A stretch of 64,000 bases of DNA from Alysiella filiformis (GTDB lineage: Bacteria; Pseudomonadota; Gammaproteobacteria; Burkholderiales; Neisseriaceae), in NCBI RefSeq assembly GCF_014054525.1, contig NZ_CP059564.1, forward strand, positions 1,622,357 through 1,686,356, given 5' to 3'. The notes under the pieces are model-generated. The model did no database searches. It worked only from the letters and a program-made list of their open reading frames with translations, and had not been told where the DNA came from. Shown one piece after another: positions 51,460 through 60,290 of this stretch (the first letter of the stretch is position 1; each line of letters begins with the position of its first letter). Both the position numbers and the translations under genes were made by a program.

Positions 51460-51496
51460 TTGAAAAATCTGCCAAACCGCGTATTATGCGCGGTTT
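51460..51496 (+). promoter_or_regulatory. Candidate mscL promoter with inverted repeat around the -10 box
   Basis: TTGAAA (51460-51465), a 16-base spacer and TATTAT (51482-51487). AAACCGCG (51474-51481) and CGCGGTTT (51489-51496) flank the -10 box as a perfect inverted repeat, a position suited to a repressor. The 325-base gap 51209-51533 otherwise has one palindromic DUS (51368-51384) and no gene. Confidence 0.45.
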
Positions 51497-51533
51497 TGTT
51501 TTGATTAACCCTTTTTATTTTAAGGAAAGAACA

Positions 51534-52004
51534 ATGTCATTAAAAGACGAATTTAAGGCGTTTATTTTGCGCGGTAATGTGATTGATTTGGCGGTGGGCG
51601 TGGTGGTTGGCGCGTCTTTCGGCAACATCGTGAAATCATTGGTGGATGATGTGTTGATGCCCCCCATTGGTTTGTTGTTGGGTGGCGTGGATTTTTCCAA
51701 TATCTTCTTGACGCTCAAAGATGGCGCGGCTGGTGCACCTGAAAATGGCTATGCCACACTGGCTGCCGCCAAAGCCGCAGGCGCGGTAACGATGAACATT
51801 GGCGTGTTTTTGAACAGCGTATTGAGCTTTTTGATTGTGGCAACCGCCATTTTTGGTGTGGTTAAAGTGGTCAATAAATTGCAATCTGCCGCATTGAAAA
51901 AAGAAAAAGACGATGCCGATGCAAAAGCAGCCGAACCTGCTCCTACCCCAGAAGACATCGTGTTGTTACGTGAAATCCGCGATGCTTTGGCAAAACGTGG
52001 CTGA
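51534..52004 (+). CDS. mscL: Large-conductance mechanosensitive channel
   Basis: A 156-residue protein starting MSLKDEFKAFILRGNVIDLA and continuing VGVVVGASFGNIVKSLVDDVLMPP, the MscL first helix, with a second helix FLNSVLSFLIVATAIFGVVK and a basic C-terminal bundle (PAPTPEDIVLLREIRDALAK). It opens under membrane tension to release solutes on osmotic down-shock. AAGGAAAG supports the start at 51534. A DUS-pair terminator follows. Confidence 0.96.
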   Translation: MSLKDEFKAFILRGNVIDLAVGVVVGASFGNIVKSLVDDVLMPPIGLLLGGVDFSNIFLTLKDGAAGAPENGYATLAAAKAAGAVTMNIGVFLNSVLSFLIVATAIFGVVKVVNKLQSAALKKEKDDADAKAAEPAPTPEDIVLLREIRDALAKRG

Positions 52005-52032
52005 TTTTTTTCAATTTAATTGAAAACGGTTT

Positions 52033-52070
52033 TTCAGGCTGCCTGAATTGTTCAGGCAGCCTGAATTTTG
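52033..52070 (+). terminator. Terminator of two complete palindromic DUS after mscL
   Basis: TTCAGGCTGCCTGAA (52033-52047) and TTCAGGCAGCCTGAA (52051-52065) with a 3-base loop, followed by TTTTG. A perfect 15-base stem. Confidence 0.82.
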
Positions 52071-52119
52071 TTACAATAGCACGTTTCACAATTTCACACA
52101 TTTTAATAAGGAAAAACCG

Positions 52120-52449
52120 ATGATTGAATACGCTCATGCTGCCGATGCTGCTGCCGCAGCCAACCCTTGGATGGGCATCATTCCTTGGGTGGCGATTTTT
52201 GCGATTATGTGGTTCATGATGATACGCCCACAGCAAAAACGCGAAAAACAACGCCAAGCCATGATTAGCCAACTGAAAAAAGGCGACCGCGTGTTGCTGA
52301 TGTCGGGTTTTTACGGCAAAGTGATTAAAGCTGGCGAACACATTTTTACCATTGAATTGGGCAAAGGTTTGCAAGTGGAAGTGGAACGCAATGCCATTGC
52401 CTCACTTGCCGATTCAACCGCCAGCAGCGAAGAACACAAATCTGAATAA
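52120..52449 (+). CDS. yajC: Sec translocon accessory protein YajC
   Basis: A 109-residue protein with one membrane helix (WMGIIPWVAIFAIMWFMMIR) followed by PQQKREKQRQAMISQLKKGD, the YajC signature, and the beta domain RVLLMSGFYGKVIKAGEH. It associates with SecDF. AAGGAAAA precedes the start at 52120. It heads the yajC-secD-secF set, but a strong DUS hairpin separates it from secD. Confidence 0.95.
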   Translation: MIEYAHAADAAAAANPWMGIIPWVAIFAIMWFMMIRPQQKREKQRQAMISQLKKGDRVLLMSGFYGKVIKAGEHIFTIELGKGLQVEVERNAIASLADSTASSEEHKSE

Positions 52450-52452
52450 TCT

Positions 52453-52497
52453 TTTCAGGCAGCCGAAATGTTTCAGGCTGCCTGAAAACCGTTTTTT
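52453..52497 (+). terminator. Intrinsic terminator-like hairpin between yajC and secD
   Basis: TTTCAGGCAGCC (52453-52464) pairs with GGCTGCCTGAAA (52476-52487), followed by ACCGTTTTTTT. It ends 25 bases before the secD start, so it could reduce secD-secF expression relative to yajC. Confidence 0.75.
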
Positions 52498-52521
52498 TAA
52501 ATGATTTCAAAGGTTTCAATC

Positions 52522-54390
52522 ATGAACCGTTATCCCCTTTGGAAATATTTGCTGATTTTGTTTACGCTGGTGTTGGCGGGCATTTACACCTTGCCCAACT
52601 TTTACGGCGTAACCCCAGCCATTCAAATTTCCACCAACCGTCAATCGCTGGCAATCAACGAAGAAACCGAAAAGCGCGTTGCCGAAGCATTGCAAAAAGC
52701 CAATATTGCCCATGACGGTATGTTTATTGCAGGTGGCAGCCTGAAAGTGCGCGTTACCGATGCCACCAAAATTTCCGCGCGTGATGCGATTGACAACGCT
52801 TTGGGCGAAGGCTACATCGTTGCCCAAAACCAAATCGCCAACAGCCCCGAATGGCTGTCTAAAATCAACGCCAATCCCCTGTTTTTGGGCTTGGACTTGC
52901 GCGGCGGTGTTCACTTTACCATGCAGGTGGACATGAAAGCGGCTCTGGATAAAACCCTAGACCGCTACGCAGGCGATGTGCGCCGCGAATTGCGTAAAAT
53001 GAAAATCCGCACAGGCAATGTCCGCAAAACCGAAAACAGCCTGACCATTCCTTTTCAAGACGCAGCCGATTTGCAAAAAGCCTTTCCCGAATTGCAAAAA
53101 CACATGGAAGGCGTGCAACTGACCGCCAATGGCAACGATTTGACTTTAACGCTGCCTGAAAACCTGTTGCTGCAAATTCGCAATGATGCGGTAAAACAAA
53201 ACATCAATACCCTACACAATCGCGTCAATGAATTGGGTACAGCCGAACCCGTGATTCAACAGGCAGGCGCAGACCGCATTGTGGTGCAATTACCCGGTAT
53301 GACCGACACCGCCAAAGCCAAAGACATCATCGGACGCACCGCCACCTTGGAAGTGCGCATGGTGGACATGGACAGCAGCCTGCTTGCCCAAGCCCAAGCG
53401 GGCAACGTGCCAGATGGCTTTGAGTTGCTCTACACCAGTGGCGACCACCCCTATCCCATGCTGGTGAGCAAACAAGTGGAATTGACAGGCGACAACATCA
53501 ATTCCGCCCAAGCAGGTTTTGAACACCAAACCAATCGCCCATCGGTTAATTTGAGTTTGGACAGTTCAGGCAGCAGCATTTTTGCCGATTTGACCACCGC
53601 CAACAAAGGCAAAGTCATGGCAATGGTGTTGATTGACCAAGGCAAAGCCGAAGTCGTAACCGCCCCACGCATCAACGAGCCGATTACAGGCGGTCGCGTA
53701 CAAATCACAGGCATGGGCAGCGCAGCCGAAGCCAATGACGTGGCATTGTTGCTCCGTGCAGGTTCGCTAGCAGCCCCCATGACCATTGTGGAAGAACGCA
53801 CCATCGGGCCCTCTTTGGGTGCAGAAAACATCAGCAAAGGCGTGAACTCCACCTTGTGGGGCTTTGCGGCGGTGGCGGTGTTCATGATACTTTATTATCG
53901 CCTGATTGGTTTGTTTTCCACCATTGCCTTGGTGGCGAATATTTTGTTTTTGATAGCGATATTGTCGTTCTTGCAAGCCACCATGACGCTACCAGGTATT
54001 GCTGCTTTGGCTTTGACCTTGGGCATGGCGATTGACTCCAACGTATTGATTAACGAGCGCATACGCGATGAATTGCGCGAAGGCAAAAAGCCCCAAGTCG
54101 CCATCAAAGAAGGTTACGACCACGCATGGGATACCATTTTGGATTCCAACTTAACCTCGCTGATTGCGGGCGTGGCGTTGTTGATTTTTGGTTCAGGGCC
54201 TGTGCGCGGTTTTGCGATTGTGCATGTGATTGGCATTGCCACGTCCATTTATTCATCGGTGGTGGTGTCTCGCGCCTTGGTGAACCTGTGGTATGGCAGA
54301 CAGCGCAAACTGAAACACATTTCCATAGGTGTGTCCTATCCTGCCGTGATTGACCGCGATGCAGATTGGGCAACAGAAACAAAGGATTAA
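52522..54390 (+). CDS. secD: Protein translocase subunit SecD
   Basis: A 622-residue protein with an N-terminal helix (MNRYPLWKYLLILFTLVLAG), the LGLDLRGGVHFTMQVD motif (D1), the P1 periplasmic head, and the five-helix region with TLGMAIDSNVLINERIRDEL. SecDF uses the proton gradient to pull proteins through SecYEG. Start 52522 has AAAGG 8 bases upstream; 52501 is in frame but lacks a ribosome site. Followed by secF after 4 bases. Confidence 0.96.
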   Translation: MNRYPLWKYLLILFTLVLAGIYTLPNFYGVTPAIQISTNRQSLAINEETEKRVAEALQKANIAHDGMFIAGGSLKVRVTDATKISARDAIDNALGEGYIVAQNQIANSPEWLSKINANPLFLGLDLRGGVHFTMQVDMKAALDKTLDRYAGDVRRELRKMKIRTGNVRKTENSLTIPFQDAADLQKAFPELQKHMEGVQLTANGNDLTLTLPENLLLQIRNDAVKQNINTLHNRVNELGTAEPVIQQAGADRIVVQLPGMTDTAKAKDIIGRTATLEVRMVDMDSSLLAQAQAGNVPDGFELLYTSGDHPYPMLVSKQVELTGDNINSAQAGFEHQTNRPSVNLSLDSSGSSIFADLTTANKGKVMAMVLIDQGKAEVVTAPRINEPITGGRVQITGMGSAAEANDVALLLRAGSLAAPMTIVEERTIGPSLGAENISKGVNSTLWGFAAVAVFMILYYRLIGLFSTIALVANILFLIAILSFLQATMTLPGIAALALTLGMAIDSNVLINERIRDELREGKKPQVAIKEGYDHAWDTILDSNLTSLIAGVALLIFGSGPVRGFAIVHVIGIATSIYSSVVVSRALVNLWYGRQRKLKHISIGVSYPAVIDRDADWATETKD

Positions 54391-54394
54391 AATC

Positions 54395-55333
54395 ATGGAA
54401 TTATTCCGTTTTAAACGCGACATTCCCTTTATGAGTTATGGCAAACTGACCACATTTATTTCTTTGGTTACGTTTGTGTTGGCGGTGGTGTTTTTGTTCA
54501 CGCGCGGCTTGAATTTTTCGGTGGAATTTACGGGCGGTACGCTGATGGAAGTGGAATACGCCCAAACCAGTGCCGATTTAAACCAAGTGCGCCACAGCGT
54601 AGAAACACTCAATATTGGCGAAGTGCAAGTGCAAGCCTTGGGAACGAATAAACACATCATGATTCGTTTGCCCAATAAATCAGACGAATCATCGGCACAA
54701 CTTTCCAACAAAGTGATGGAAGTGCTGAAAAAAGACGCATCTGATGTGAGCCTGCGCCAAGTGGAGTTCATTGGCCCTTCGGTGGGCGAAGAGCTGGTGA
54801 GCAATGGTTTGATTGCATTGGGCATGGTGGTGGTGGGCATTATTGTGTATTTGTCCATGCGCTTTGAGTGGCGATTTGCGGTATCGGCAATCATTGCCAA
54901 TATGCACGACATTGTGATTATTTTGGGCTGTTTTGCCTTTTTCCAATGGGAGTTTTCGCTGACGGTGCTGGCGGGTGTGTTGGCGGTATTGGGTTATTCG
55001 GTAAACGAATCGGTGGTGGTGTTTGACCGCATTCGTGAAAATTTCCGCAAAGGCTCAATGCGCAATAAAACCGTGAATGAAGTGATTGACAATGCGATTA
55101 CCTCTACGATGGGGCGTACGGTTATCACGCATGGTTCTACCGAGGCGATGGTGCTGTCTATGCTGATTTTTGGTGGTGCGGCATTGAATGGCTTTGCTTT
55201 GGCTTTGACCATTGGCATTGTGTTTGGTATTTATTCTTCGGTGCTGGTTGCCAGCCCCTTGCTGATTATGTTTGGTATGGACAGAAGCAATGTGGGTAAG
55301 GTGGCACAAGAGAAAGAGGAAGTGGTTGTCTAA
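54395..55333 (+). CDS. secF: Protein translocase subunit SecF
   Basis: A 312-residue protein. The first helix (FISLVTFVLAVVFLFTRGLN) leads to FSVEFTGGTLMEVEY, and SVNESVVVFDRIRENF is the conserved helix-4 motif. AAAGGA at 54381-54386 and the ATG at 54395 fix the start. Co-transcribed with secD. A DUS stem (55351-55389) follows the stop. Confidence 0.96.
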   Translation: MELFRFKRDIPFMSYGKLTTFISLVTFVLAVVFLFTRGLNFSVEFTGGTLMEVEYAQTSADLNQVRHSVETLNIGEVQVQALGTNKHIMIRLPNKSDESSAQLSNKVMEVLKKDASDVSLRQVEFIGPSVGEELVSNGLIALGMVVVGIIVYLSMRFEWRFAVSAIIANMHDIVIILGCFAFFQWEFSLTVLAGVLAVLGYSVNESVVVFDRIRENFRKGSMRNKTVNEVIDNAITSTMGRTVITHGSTEAMVLSMLIFGGAALNGFALALTIGIVFGIYSSVLVASPLLIMFGMDRSNVGKVAQEKEEVVV

Positions 55334-55350
55334 CCCAGCAAAACAAGCAA

Positions 55351-55389
55351 AAGCTGCCTGAAAACCAAGATAAGGGTTTCAGGCAGCTT
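55351..55389 (+). terminator. DUS inverted pair after secF
   Basis: AAGCTGCCTGAAA (55351-55363) pairs with TTTCAGGCAGCTT (55377-55389), loop of 13, no T run. It runs directly into the A3 repeat. Confidence 0.5.
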
Positions 55390-55577
55390 AAAACCTTTGC
55401 AAAACCTACTTTTAAACTGACGTAGGGGCGGATTTCATATCCGCCCTTTTTTCAATTTATTGATAAGAATGAAAATTTCTGCGAACCTAAACGGGGCAGA
55501 TATGAAATCTGCCCCTACAAACCGAGTTTTGCAAAGGTTTCAAAACATGGGTTTGGTGCAACAAGTTGCACCCTACA
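55389..55577. mobile_element. MITE-like element, copy A3, followed by half of a GGTGCAACAAGTTGCACC unit
   Basis: TAAAACCTTTGCAAAAC (55389-55405) and GTTTTGCAAAGGTTTCA (55526-55542) bound a 154-base unit with the paired GGGGCGGATTTCATATCC and GGGCAGATATGAAATCTGCC hairpins. Immediately after, 55555-55577 is the right half (GGTGCAACAAGTTGCACCCT) of the unit nested in copy A2. The rest of 55334-55628 shows no gene. Confidence 0.7.
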
Positions 55578-55628
55578 TTTATCCCATTTTTCAATCAATT
55601 AACCATGATTTTTTATCAATCTGAATCA

Positions 55629-58600
55629 TCACAACCATTGCGCCAAATCTTGCGTGGCAATGTCCCATTGCCACACGCTGTGCATTGATGTGCCGTCCAA
55701 ACCGCGCAAAAACACAAATCGCACCGCTATGGTTTCAGGCAGCGCGTGGCGCGATTGCAAATAACGCGCCGCCGCAATCGCATAAATCAGGGCTTGCAAG
55801 TAATAATGGTGTTCGGCAATGGCGTGATTCAAAGCGTGTTTGTGATAGGCTTGTGCCGTGTCGCCCAAATAATGCGATTTGTAGTCCACCACCGCCGTCA
55901 TCTCATTGCTGTGGTAAAACAAATCCACAAAACCATTGATGAAACCCTGTACATCATAAAAATTCAAACCCTGCGCCGCCTGCGCGATTTCGGGCGATAA
56001 ACCCAAATGCGGCTGGCTGAACCAATCGCGCACGGCTTGCACTTTAAAATCATCGGTGTGCAACAAAAATCCCCATTCCATAATGTGATTTTCAGGCAGG
56101 CTTTGCGCCAAATTGTGTTGCGCGAAAAGCGGCATTTGGCGAACGCGGTCAAACATCTGCGCCACCGACTCGCGCCATGTTTCGGGGTCAAAACCATAAT
56201 GCGCCAATTTTTCATCAATCAAGGCGATTTGCTGGCTGGCTGGCTGGCTGAAATCGCCCTGTTCCAAAATGCTGTGCCAACACAAACCTGTGCTTGTGCC
56301 TTGCGGAAAATGATGAATACTGTTGCCCTGTTCGCTGGGCTGATGGGCGATTTGTTCTACATTGTCCAGCGTGGGCAAAAGTTCGGCACGGGCGGCTTCG
56401 GCTTGTTCGGCAAGGCGTTGATTTTGCTTGCTCAAACCCGTAAAACTGGTGTGGCGAACAAATTGATAGCGGCGCGGTTGAAACACGGCTGCCTGAAAAT
56501 CGCTGCGATGTGGCGGTGGCTCAAAATGGTGTTCCACGCGATTTTGGTTGTGGTCAATCAACAGCATATCGGTTTGAGACGATTGTTTTTCTTGCACAAA
56601 TTGCTGCCACGCTGCCCAATAGTTTTCAGGCTGCTTTGCCACATCTTGCGCGCCCAGCAAATAGGCAAATGCGCTGCGGTCGCTGCTGTCGTAGCTTGCC
56701 ATGTAAAGATGAAGTTGCTCTTCGGCACGGGTGCAAGCCACATACATCAAACGCAAGTCTTCCGACAAGCGTTCGCGTTCGCCCATTTCTTTATCATCTT
56801 GATTGAGTTGATTTTTGTGGATTAACGCCGCTTGATGGGCATGGTGGACAATCTGCCATTCGGGGACATTGCGGCTGCCGCTCGCCTTCCACGCAAAAGG
56901 GCAAAACACAATCGGATATTGCAAACCTTTGGACGCGTGCATGGTAACGATTTTGACCAAATTCTCATCGCTTTCCAAACGCAAAATGTGTTCGCCTGCG
57001 CTTTCTTTGTCGCGCGTGGCGGCGATGTGTTGCCCCAACCATTGTCGCAACGATGTGGGCGAATGGCTTTGTTCATCTTCTTGCGCCAACAATTCCATAA
57101 GCTGATGCAAATTGGTGAGCGTGCGCTCATTGCCCTGTGTGAGCAAGCGCGTTTCCACGCCATGCCGCGACACAAATTGTTGAATTGCCGCGTAAATGCC
57201 GTGTTCCAGCCACACATTCAGGCAGCTTTGTGCGCTGTCTATCCATTTGAGCAATTCGGTTTCGTGTTGATTTAATTGTAAGATTTCTTCGGCGGTGTAT
57301 TCAAACAGGCAGCCTGCAAGCAAAAATCGCAACATTGCCGTGCGCTGCGGTTGAATGAAAAAATCCAACAAAGCCGCCAAAGCCTCCGCCTCGGGTTCGG
57401 CAAAAATGCTGTCGCGGCTCAACAACACGCTTTGAATGTGGCGTTTTTTCAATTCGCGCTGCACCAACACGCCATCTTTACGCGCCCGAACCAACACCGC
57501 AATTTGGTCGGCTCGGAGCGGTTCGCCTTTCAGTTTCAGGCTGCCTGCCGCGCTTTGGTTGAGCATTTGCGCGATTTCGCTGGCGCAATAAGAGGCGGCG
57601 CGTTTTTCCAATTTGGCGGCATTGTCTTTATCATCATCTTGATTTTGCTGGCGATTGAGCCAACGTACCGTCAGCGCATTGCCCTGTGGCAACAAATGGC
57701 TGTGTTCGCGTGATGCGTCCACAGTTTGATAGGCAATTTCAGGCAGCACAAATGGATTTTCACGCGAAAACAAGGCACTGATGCTGTTAATCAATTTGGC
57801 GTGGCTGCGGCGATTGGTGCTTAATGTGTAGATGTTGTTTGCCGATGCGTCTTCGGCTGCCTGCAAATAGGCGAAAATATCGGCACCGCGAAAGCTGTAA
57901 ATTGCCTGTTTGGGGTCGCCCACCAAAAAAAGCGGAATGCGATTGTGGGCAAACGCGCTGCGAAAAATCGCATATTGCAAAGGGTCGGTGTCTTGAAATT
58001 CGTCAATCAACGCCACCTGCCAGTTGTGCGCCATGTTTTCAGACAGCGCGGCAGCGTGTTGCGGATTGTGGTGCAAAGCGTGGTACACATCAAGCAACAA
58101 ATCATCAAAATGGCGAATGGGGCTGCGTTGTTTGTGGCGTTGCTGGTGTTGGCGCAAATGTTGCAGTAATTGATGATTGAGCCACACCAGTGTACTTTCT
58201 TCTTTTTCAATCAATCGGATACAGGCATTTGCCAAATCGTCTAATTGTGCGATTTCGTGAATTTTATCGGTGGCGATTTCTTTGCCTTTTTTGATTTTGC
58301 TGGCAATAAAATCGGCAGAAAAGGGGCTTTCGCCTTTGCTGTTTTGCAAATTTTCCCACAAAGTTTGTGCGGTAACGCGGCTGCCTGCCACTTCATTCAA
58401 AAAATCAAATTTTTTGCGAAAGGTTTTTTCATTGAAACTGACCCCATTTAAATTGGGGTGGATTTGCCAAAATGTTTCGCCAATTTGGGCAATTTGTGTG
58501 CTGACACGTTGCCACGCTGCCTGAAAATCGCGTTTGGCGGCAGACAAATCCTTGCCCACATCGCTTTCGCGCAAAGTCAAATAGGGTCGCGCCACAAAAT

Positions 58601-59237
58601 TGTGCAAGGCATCAACTTGCTTTTTGGGCGAAGTGCGATGATAAAGCAATTCAGCAAAATCAATATCTTGGGCAATTTGCGTGCGCCAAAAATCTTGTGC
58701 GGCAATGAGCAATTCGTCTTTGCCCGATTGCTCGTCCAATTCAATGTCAAACGGCACGCCACACAAAAAGGCGAAATCTTGCAACACGCGCTGGCAAAAG
58801 CTGTGTATGGTGTAAACCGCCGCATTGTCAAAATCGCCAATCGCCGCTTTCAGGCGCAACATGACCCGCGCTTGGGCGGTGTTGGGGTCGGATTCGGCAG
58901 CAAGTGCCTGTTGCAAAAGCTGAAACAGAAAATCATCGCCACAATGTTCGCGCAAATTTTCAGGCTGCCTGAACGCATTTTCGGTGCGGTGCAATGCAGA
59001 CAAGGCTTCGTCCAAACGGGCGCGAAGTCGCGTTTTCAGCTCGGCGGTGGCGGCTTTGGTAAACGTAACCACCAAAATTTTGTCCACGCTCAAAGGCTGG
59101 CTGTGTTGGGGCAGGGGCAACAGCACCAGTCGCAAAAACAGCGCGGCAATGTTCCAAGTTTTGCCCGTGCCAGCCGATGCCTCAATCAAATTGGTGTGCG
59201 CCAAAGGCAAAGTTAGGGGATTAAGCGTTTGTGCCAT
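55629..59237 (-). CDS. recB: Exodeoxyribonuclease V beta subunit RecB
   Basis: A 1202-residue protein. Walker A is EASAGTGKTWNIAALFLRLV; helicase motifs include VALIDEFQDTDPLQY, FLVGDPKQAIYSFRGAD and IVTMHASKGLQYPIVF. The C-terminal nuclease domain has AVVDYKSHYLGDTAQAY. RecB is the 3'-5' helicase and nuclease of RecBCD, processing double-strand breaks; this matters in a naturally competent lineage. recC and recD are not in the window. Several DUS are translated inside it (FRQPENLREH, AAGSLKLKG, DFQAAWQR, DFQAAVFQP). Confidence 0.96.
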   Translation of the reverse strand: MAQTLNPLTLPLAHTNLIEASAGTGKTWNIAALFLRLVLLPLPQHSQPLSVDKILVVTFTKAATAELKTRLRARLDEALSALHRTENAFRQPENLREHCGDDFLFQLLQQALAAESDPNTAQARVMLRLKAAIGDFDNAAVYTIHSFCQRVLQDFAFLCGVPFDIELDEQSGKDELLIAAQDFWRTQIAQDIDFAELLYHRTSPKKQVDALHNFVARPYLTLRESDVGKDLSAAKRDFQAAWQRVSTQIAQIGETFWQIHPNLNGVSFNEKTFRKKFDFLNEVAGSRVTAQTLWENLQNSKGESPFSADFIASKIKKGKEIATDKIHEIAQLDDLANACIRLIEKEESTLVWLNHQLLQHLRQHQQRHKQRSPIRHFDDLLLDVYHALHHNPQHAAALSENMAHNWQVALIDEFQDTDPLQYAIFRSAFAHNRIPLFLVGDPKQAIYSFRGADIFAYLQAAEDASANNIYTLSTNRRSHAKLINSISALFSRENPFVLPEIAYQTVDASREHSHLLPQGNALTVRWLNRQQNQDDDKDNAAKLEKRAASYCASEIAQMLNQSAAGSLKLKGEPLRADQIAVLVRARKDGVLVQRELKKRHIQSVLLSRDSIFAEPEAEALAALLDFFIQPQRTAMLRFLLAGCLFEYTAEEILQLNQHETELLKWIDSAQSCLNVWLEHGIYAAIQQFVSRHGVETRLLTQGNERTLTNLHQLMELLAQEDEQSHSPTSLRQWLGQHIAATRDKESAGEHILRLESDENLVKIVTMHASKGLQYPIVFCPFAWKASGSRNVPEWQIVHHAHQAALIHKNQLNQDDKEMGERERLSEDLRLMYVACTRAEEQLHLYMASYDSSDRSAFAYLLGAQDVAKQPENYWAAWQQFVQEKQSSQTDMLLIDHNQNRVEHHFEPPPHRSDFQAAVFQPRRYQFVRHTSFTGLSKQNQRLAEQAEAARAELLPTLDNVEQIAHQPSEQGNSIHHFPQGTSTGLCWHSILEQGDFSQPASQQIALIDEKLAHYGFDPETWRESVAQMFDRVRQMPLFAQHNLAQSLPENHIMEWGFLLHTDDFKVQAVRDWFSQPHLGLSPEIAQAAQGLNFYDVQGFINGFVDLFYHSNEMTAVVDYKSHYLGDTAQAYHKHALNHAIAEHHYYLQALIYAIAAARYLQSRHALPETIAVRFVFLRGLDGTSMHSVWQWDIATQDLAQWL

Positions 59238-59291
59238 GATGATTTTTTCAATAAATATGTGAAATTTGTTTTCAGGCTGCCTGAAACCTGT

Positions 59292-59387
59292 TCCCTCTCC
59301 TGTGGGAGAGGGTTAGGGAGAGGGCAAAACTGGCGATGCGTCCGCGATTTTTCCCTCTCCCCAGCCCTCTCCCAAAGGAGAGGGAGT
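59292..59387. repeat. CCCTCTCCC repeat, double copy between recO and recB
   Basis: Two modules (CCCTCTCCTGTGGGAGAGGG and CCCTCTCCCAAAGGAGAGGG) arranged as in the mfd insertion, with a palindromic DUS at 59271-59285. The stretch holds no gene. In both places a DUS touches the repeat edge. Confidence 0.7.
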
Positions 59388-59413
59388 GAGACTGTGGCAC
59401 ACCACAAACGCAT

Positions 59414-60142
59414 TCACAATGAAAATTGATTTTTAAACTGCTGTAATTGTTGCAAAATCAAGCGGCTTTGCAATTCAGGCACACGAAACGCAATCAGCTT
59501 GCGCATCAAACGAGACGCTGCCTGAACGTGCGTGGCAGACAAATTCTGTTGCGCCAAATGCAGCAGCAATTCGCCTTGAACCACATTGTCTTGGGCAATC
59601 GGATTGGGCAAGCATTCCAAGCCGTGTTCGGGTAAAACGCGATACCATTTTTCAGGCAGCACCGCATCGCCCCATTCATCGCGCTCAAAATCAGGCAGCC
59701 AACCCAATGATTTTAAAGCCGTATATTCAAATTGACGCAATGCCAAGCTGTGTTCAGGCTGGGTGCAAACTTCGCGCATGGTTTGGTGCAAAGCATGATA
59801 AATATCGGGGTGGGGGTCTTCCCGAGCCGTGAGTTTGAGCAACAATTCATTCAAATACAATGCACTAAATAAAGATTTGTCTTGCGCCAACTGCCAGCCA
59901 CCCAACCATTCCGCTTTATGCAGCGTTTTCCAATCTTCCTTGCCAAACCACGACACGCTAATCGGCACAAACGGCACCAGCACCCCACGCAATTCCGAAC
60001 CGCGCGTTCTGGCACTGCGCGCCAACACCCCCACGCGCCCATAGTCGCGGCTAAACAATTCCACGCGCAAGCTGTTTTCGCGCCAAGGGTGGCTGCTCAA
60101 CACAAAAGCAGGTTGATGGTTAATGCGATGCGTTTGCGACAT
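59414..60142 (-). CDS. recO: DNA repair protein RecO
   Basis: A 242-residue protein with the N-terminal OB fold (FVLSSHPWRENSLRVELFSR, DYGRVGVLARSARTRGSELR, the usual RexSxllxlfTrexGrl layout) and a helical C-terminal domain. It loads RecA onto single strands with RecR in gap repair and recombination. Start 60142 (MSQTHRINHQPAFVLS); the frame extends to 60160. Lies upstream of recB on the same strand, separated by a repeat. Confidence 0.93.
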   Translation of the reverse strand: MSQTHRINHQPAFVLSSHPWRENSLRVELFSRDYGRVGVLARSARTRGSELRGVLVPFVPISVSWFGKEDWKTLHKAEWLGGWQLAQDKSLFSALYLNELLLKLTAREDPHPDIYHALHQTMREVCTQPEHSLALRQFEYTALKSLGWLPDFERDEWGDAVLPEKWYRVLPEHGLECLPNPIAQDNVVQGELLLHLAQQNLSATHVQAASRLMRKLIAFRVPELQSRLILQQLQQFKNQFSL

Positions 60143-60290
60143 AATCCAAAAATCAATCAAAATGACAATTATAACGGCTACAACAAAAAGGGCGGATAAA
60201 AATCCGCCCTCAACATAAGCAAATTTGGGATAAAAGTTTAAGTAACTGTGCCTTCCAACGCTTTCCCGCAGGGAGAGAGGGTTGGTTTAT

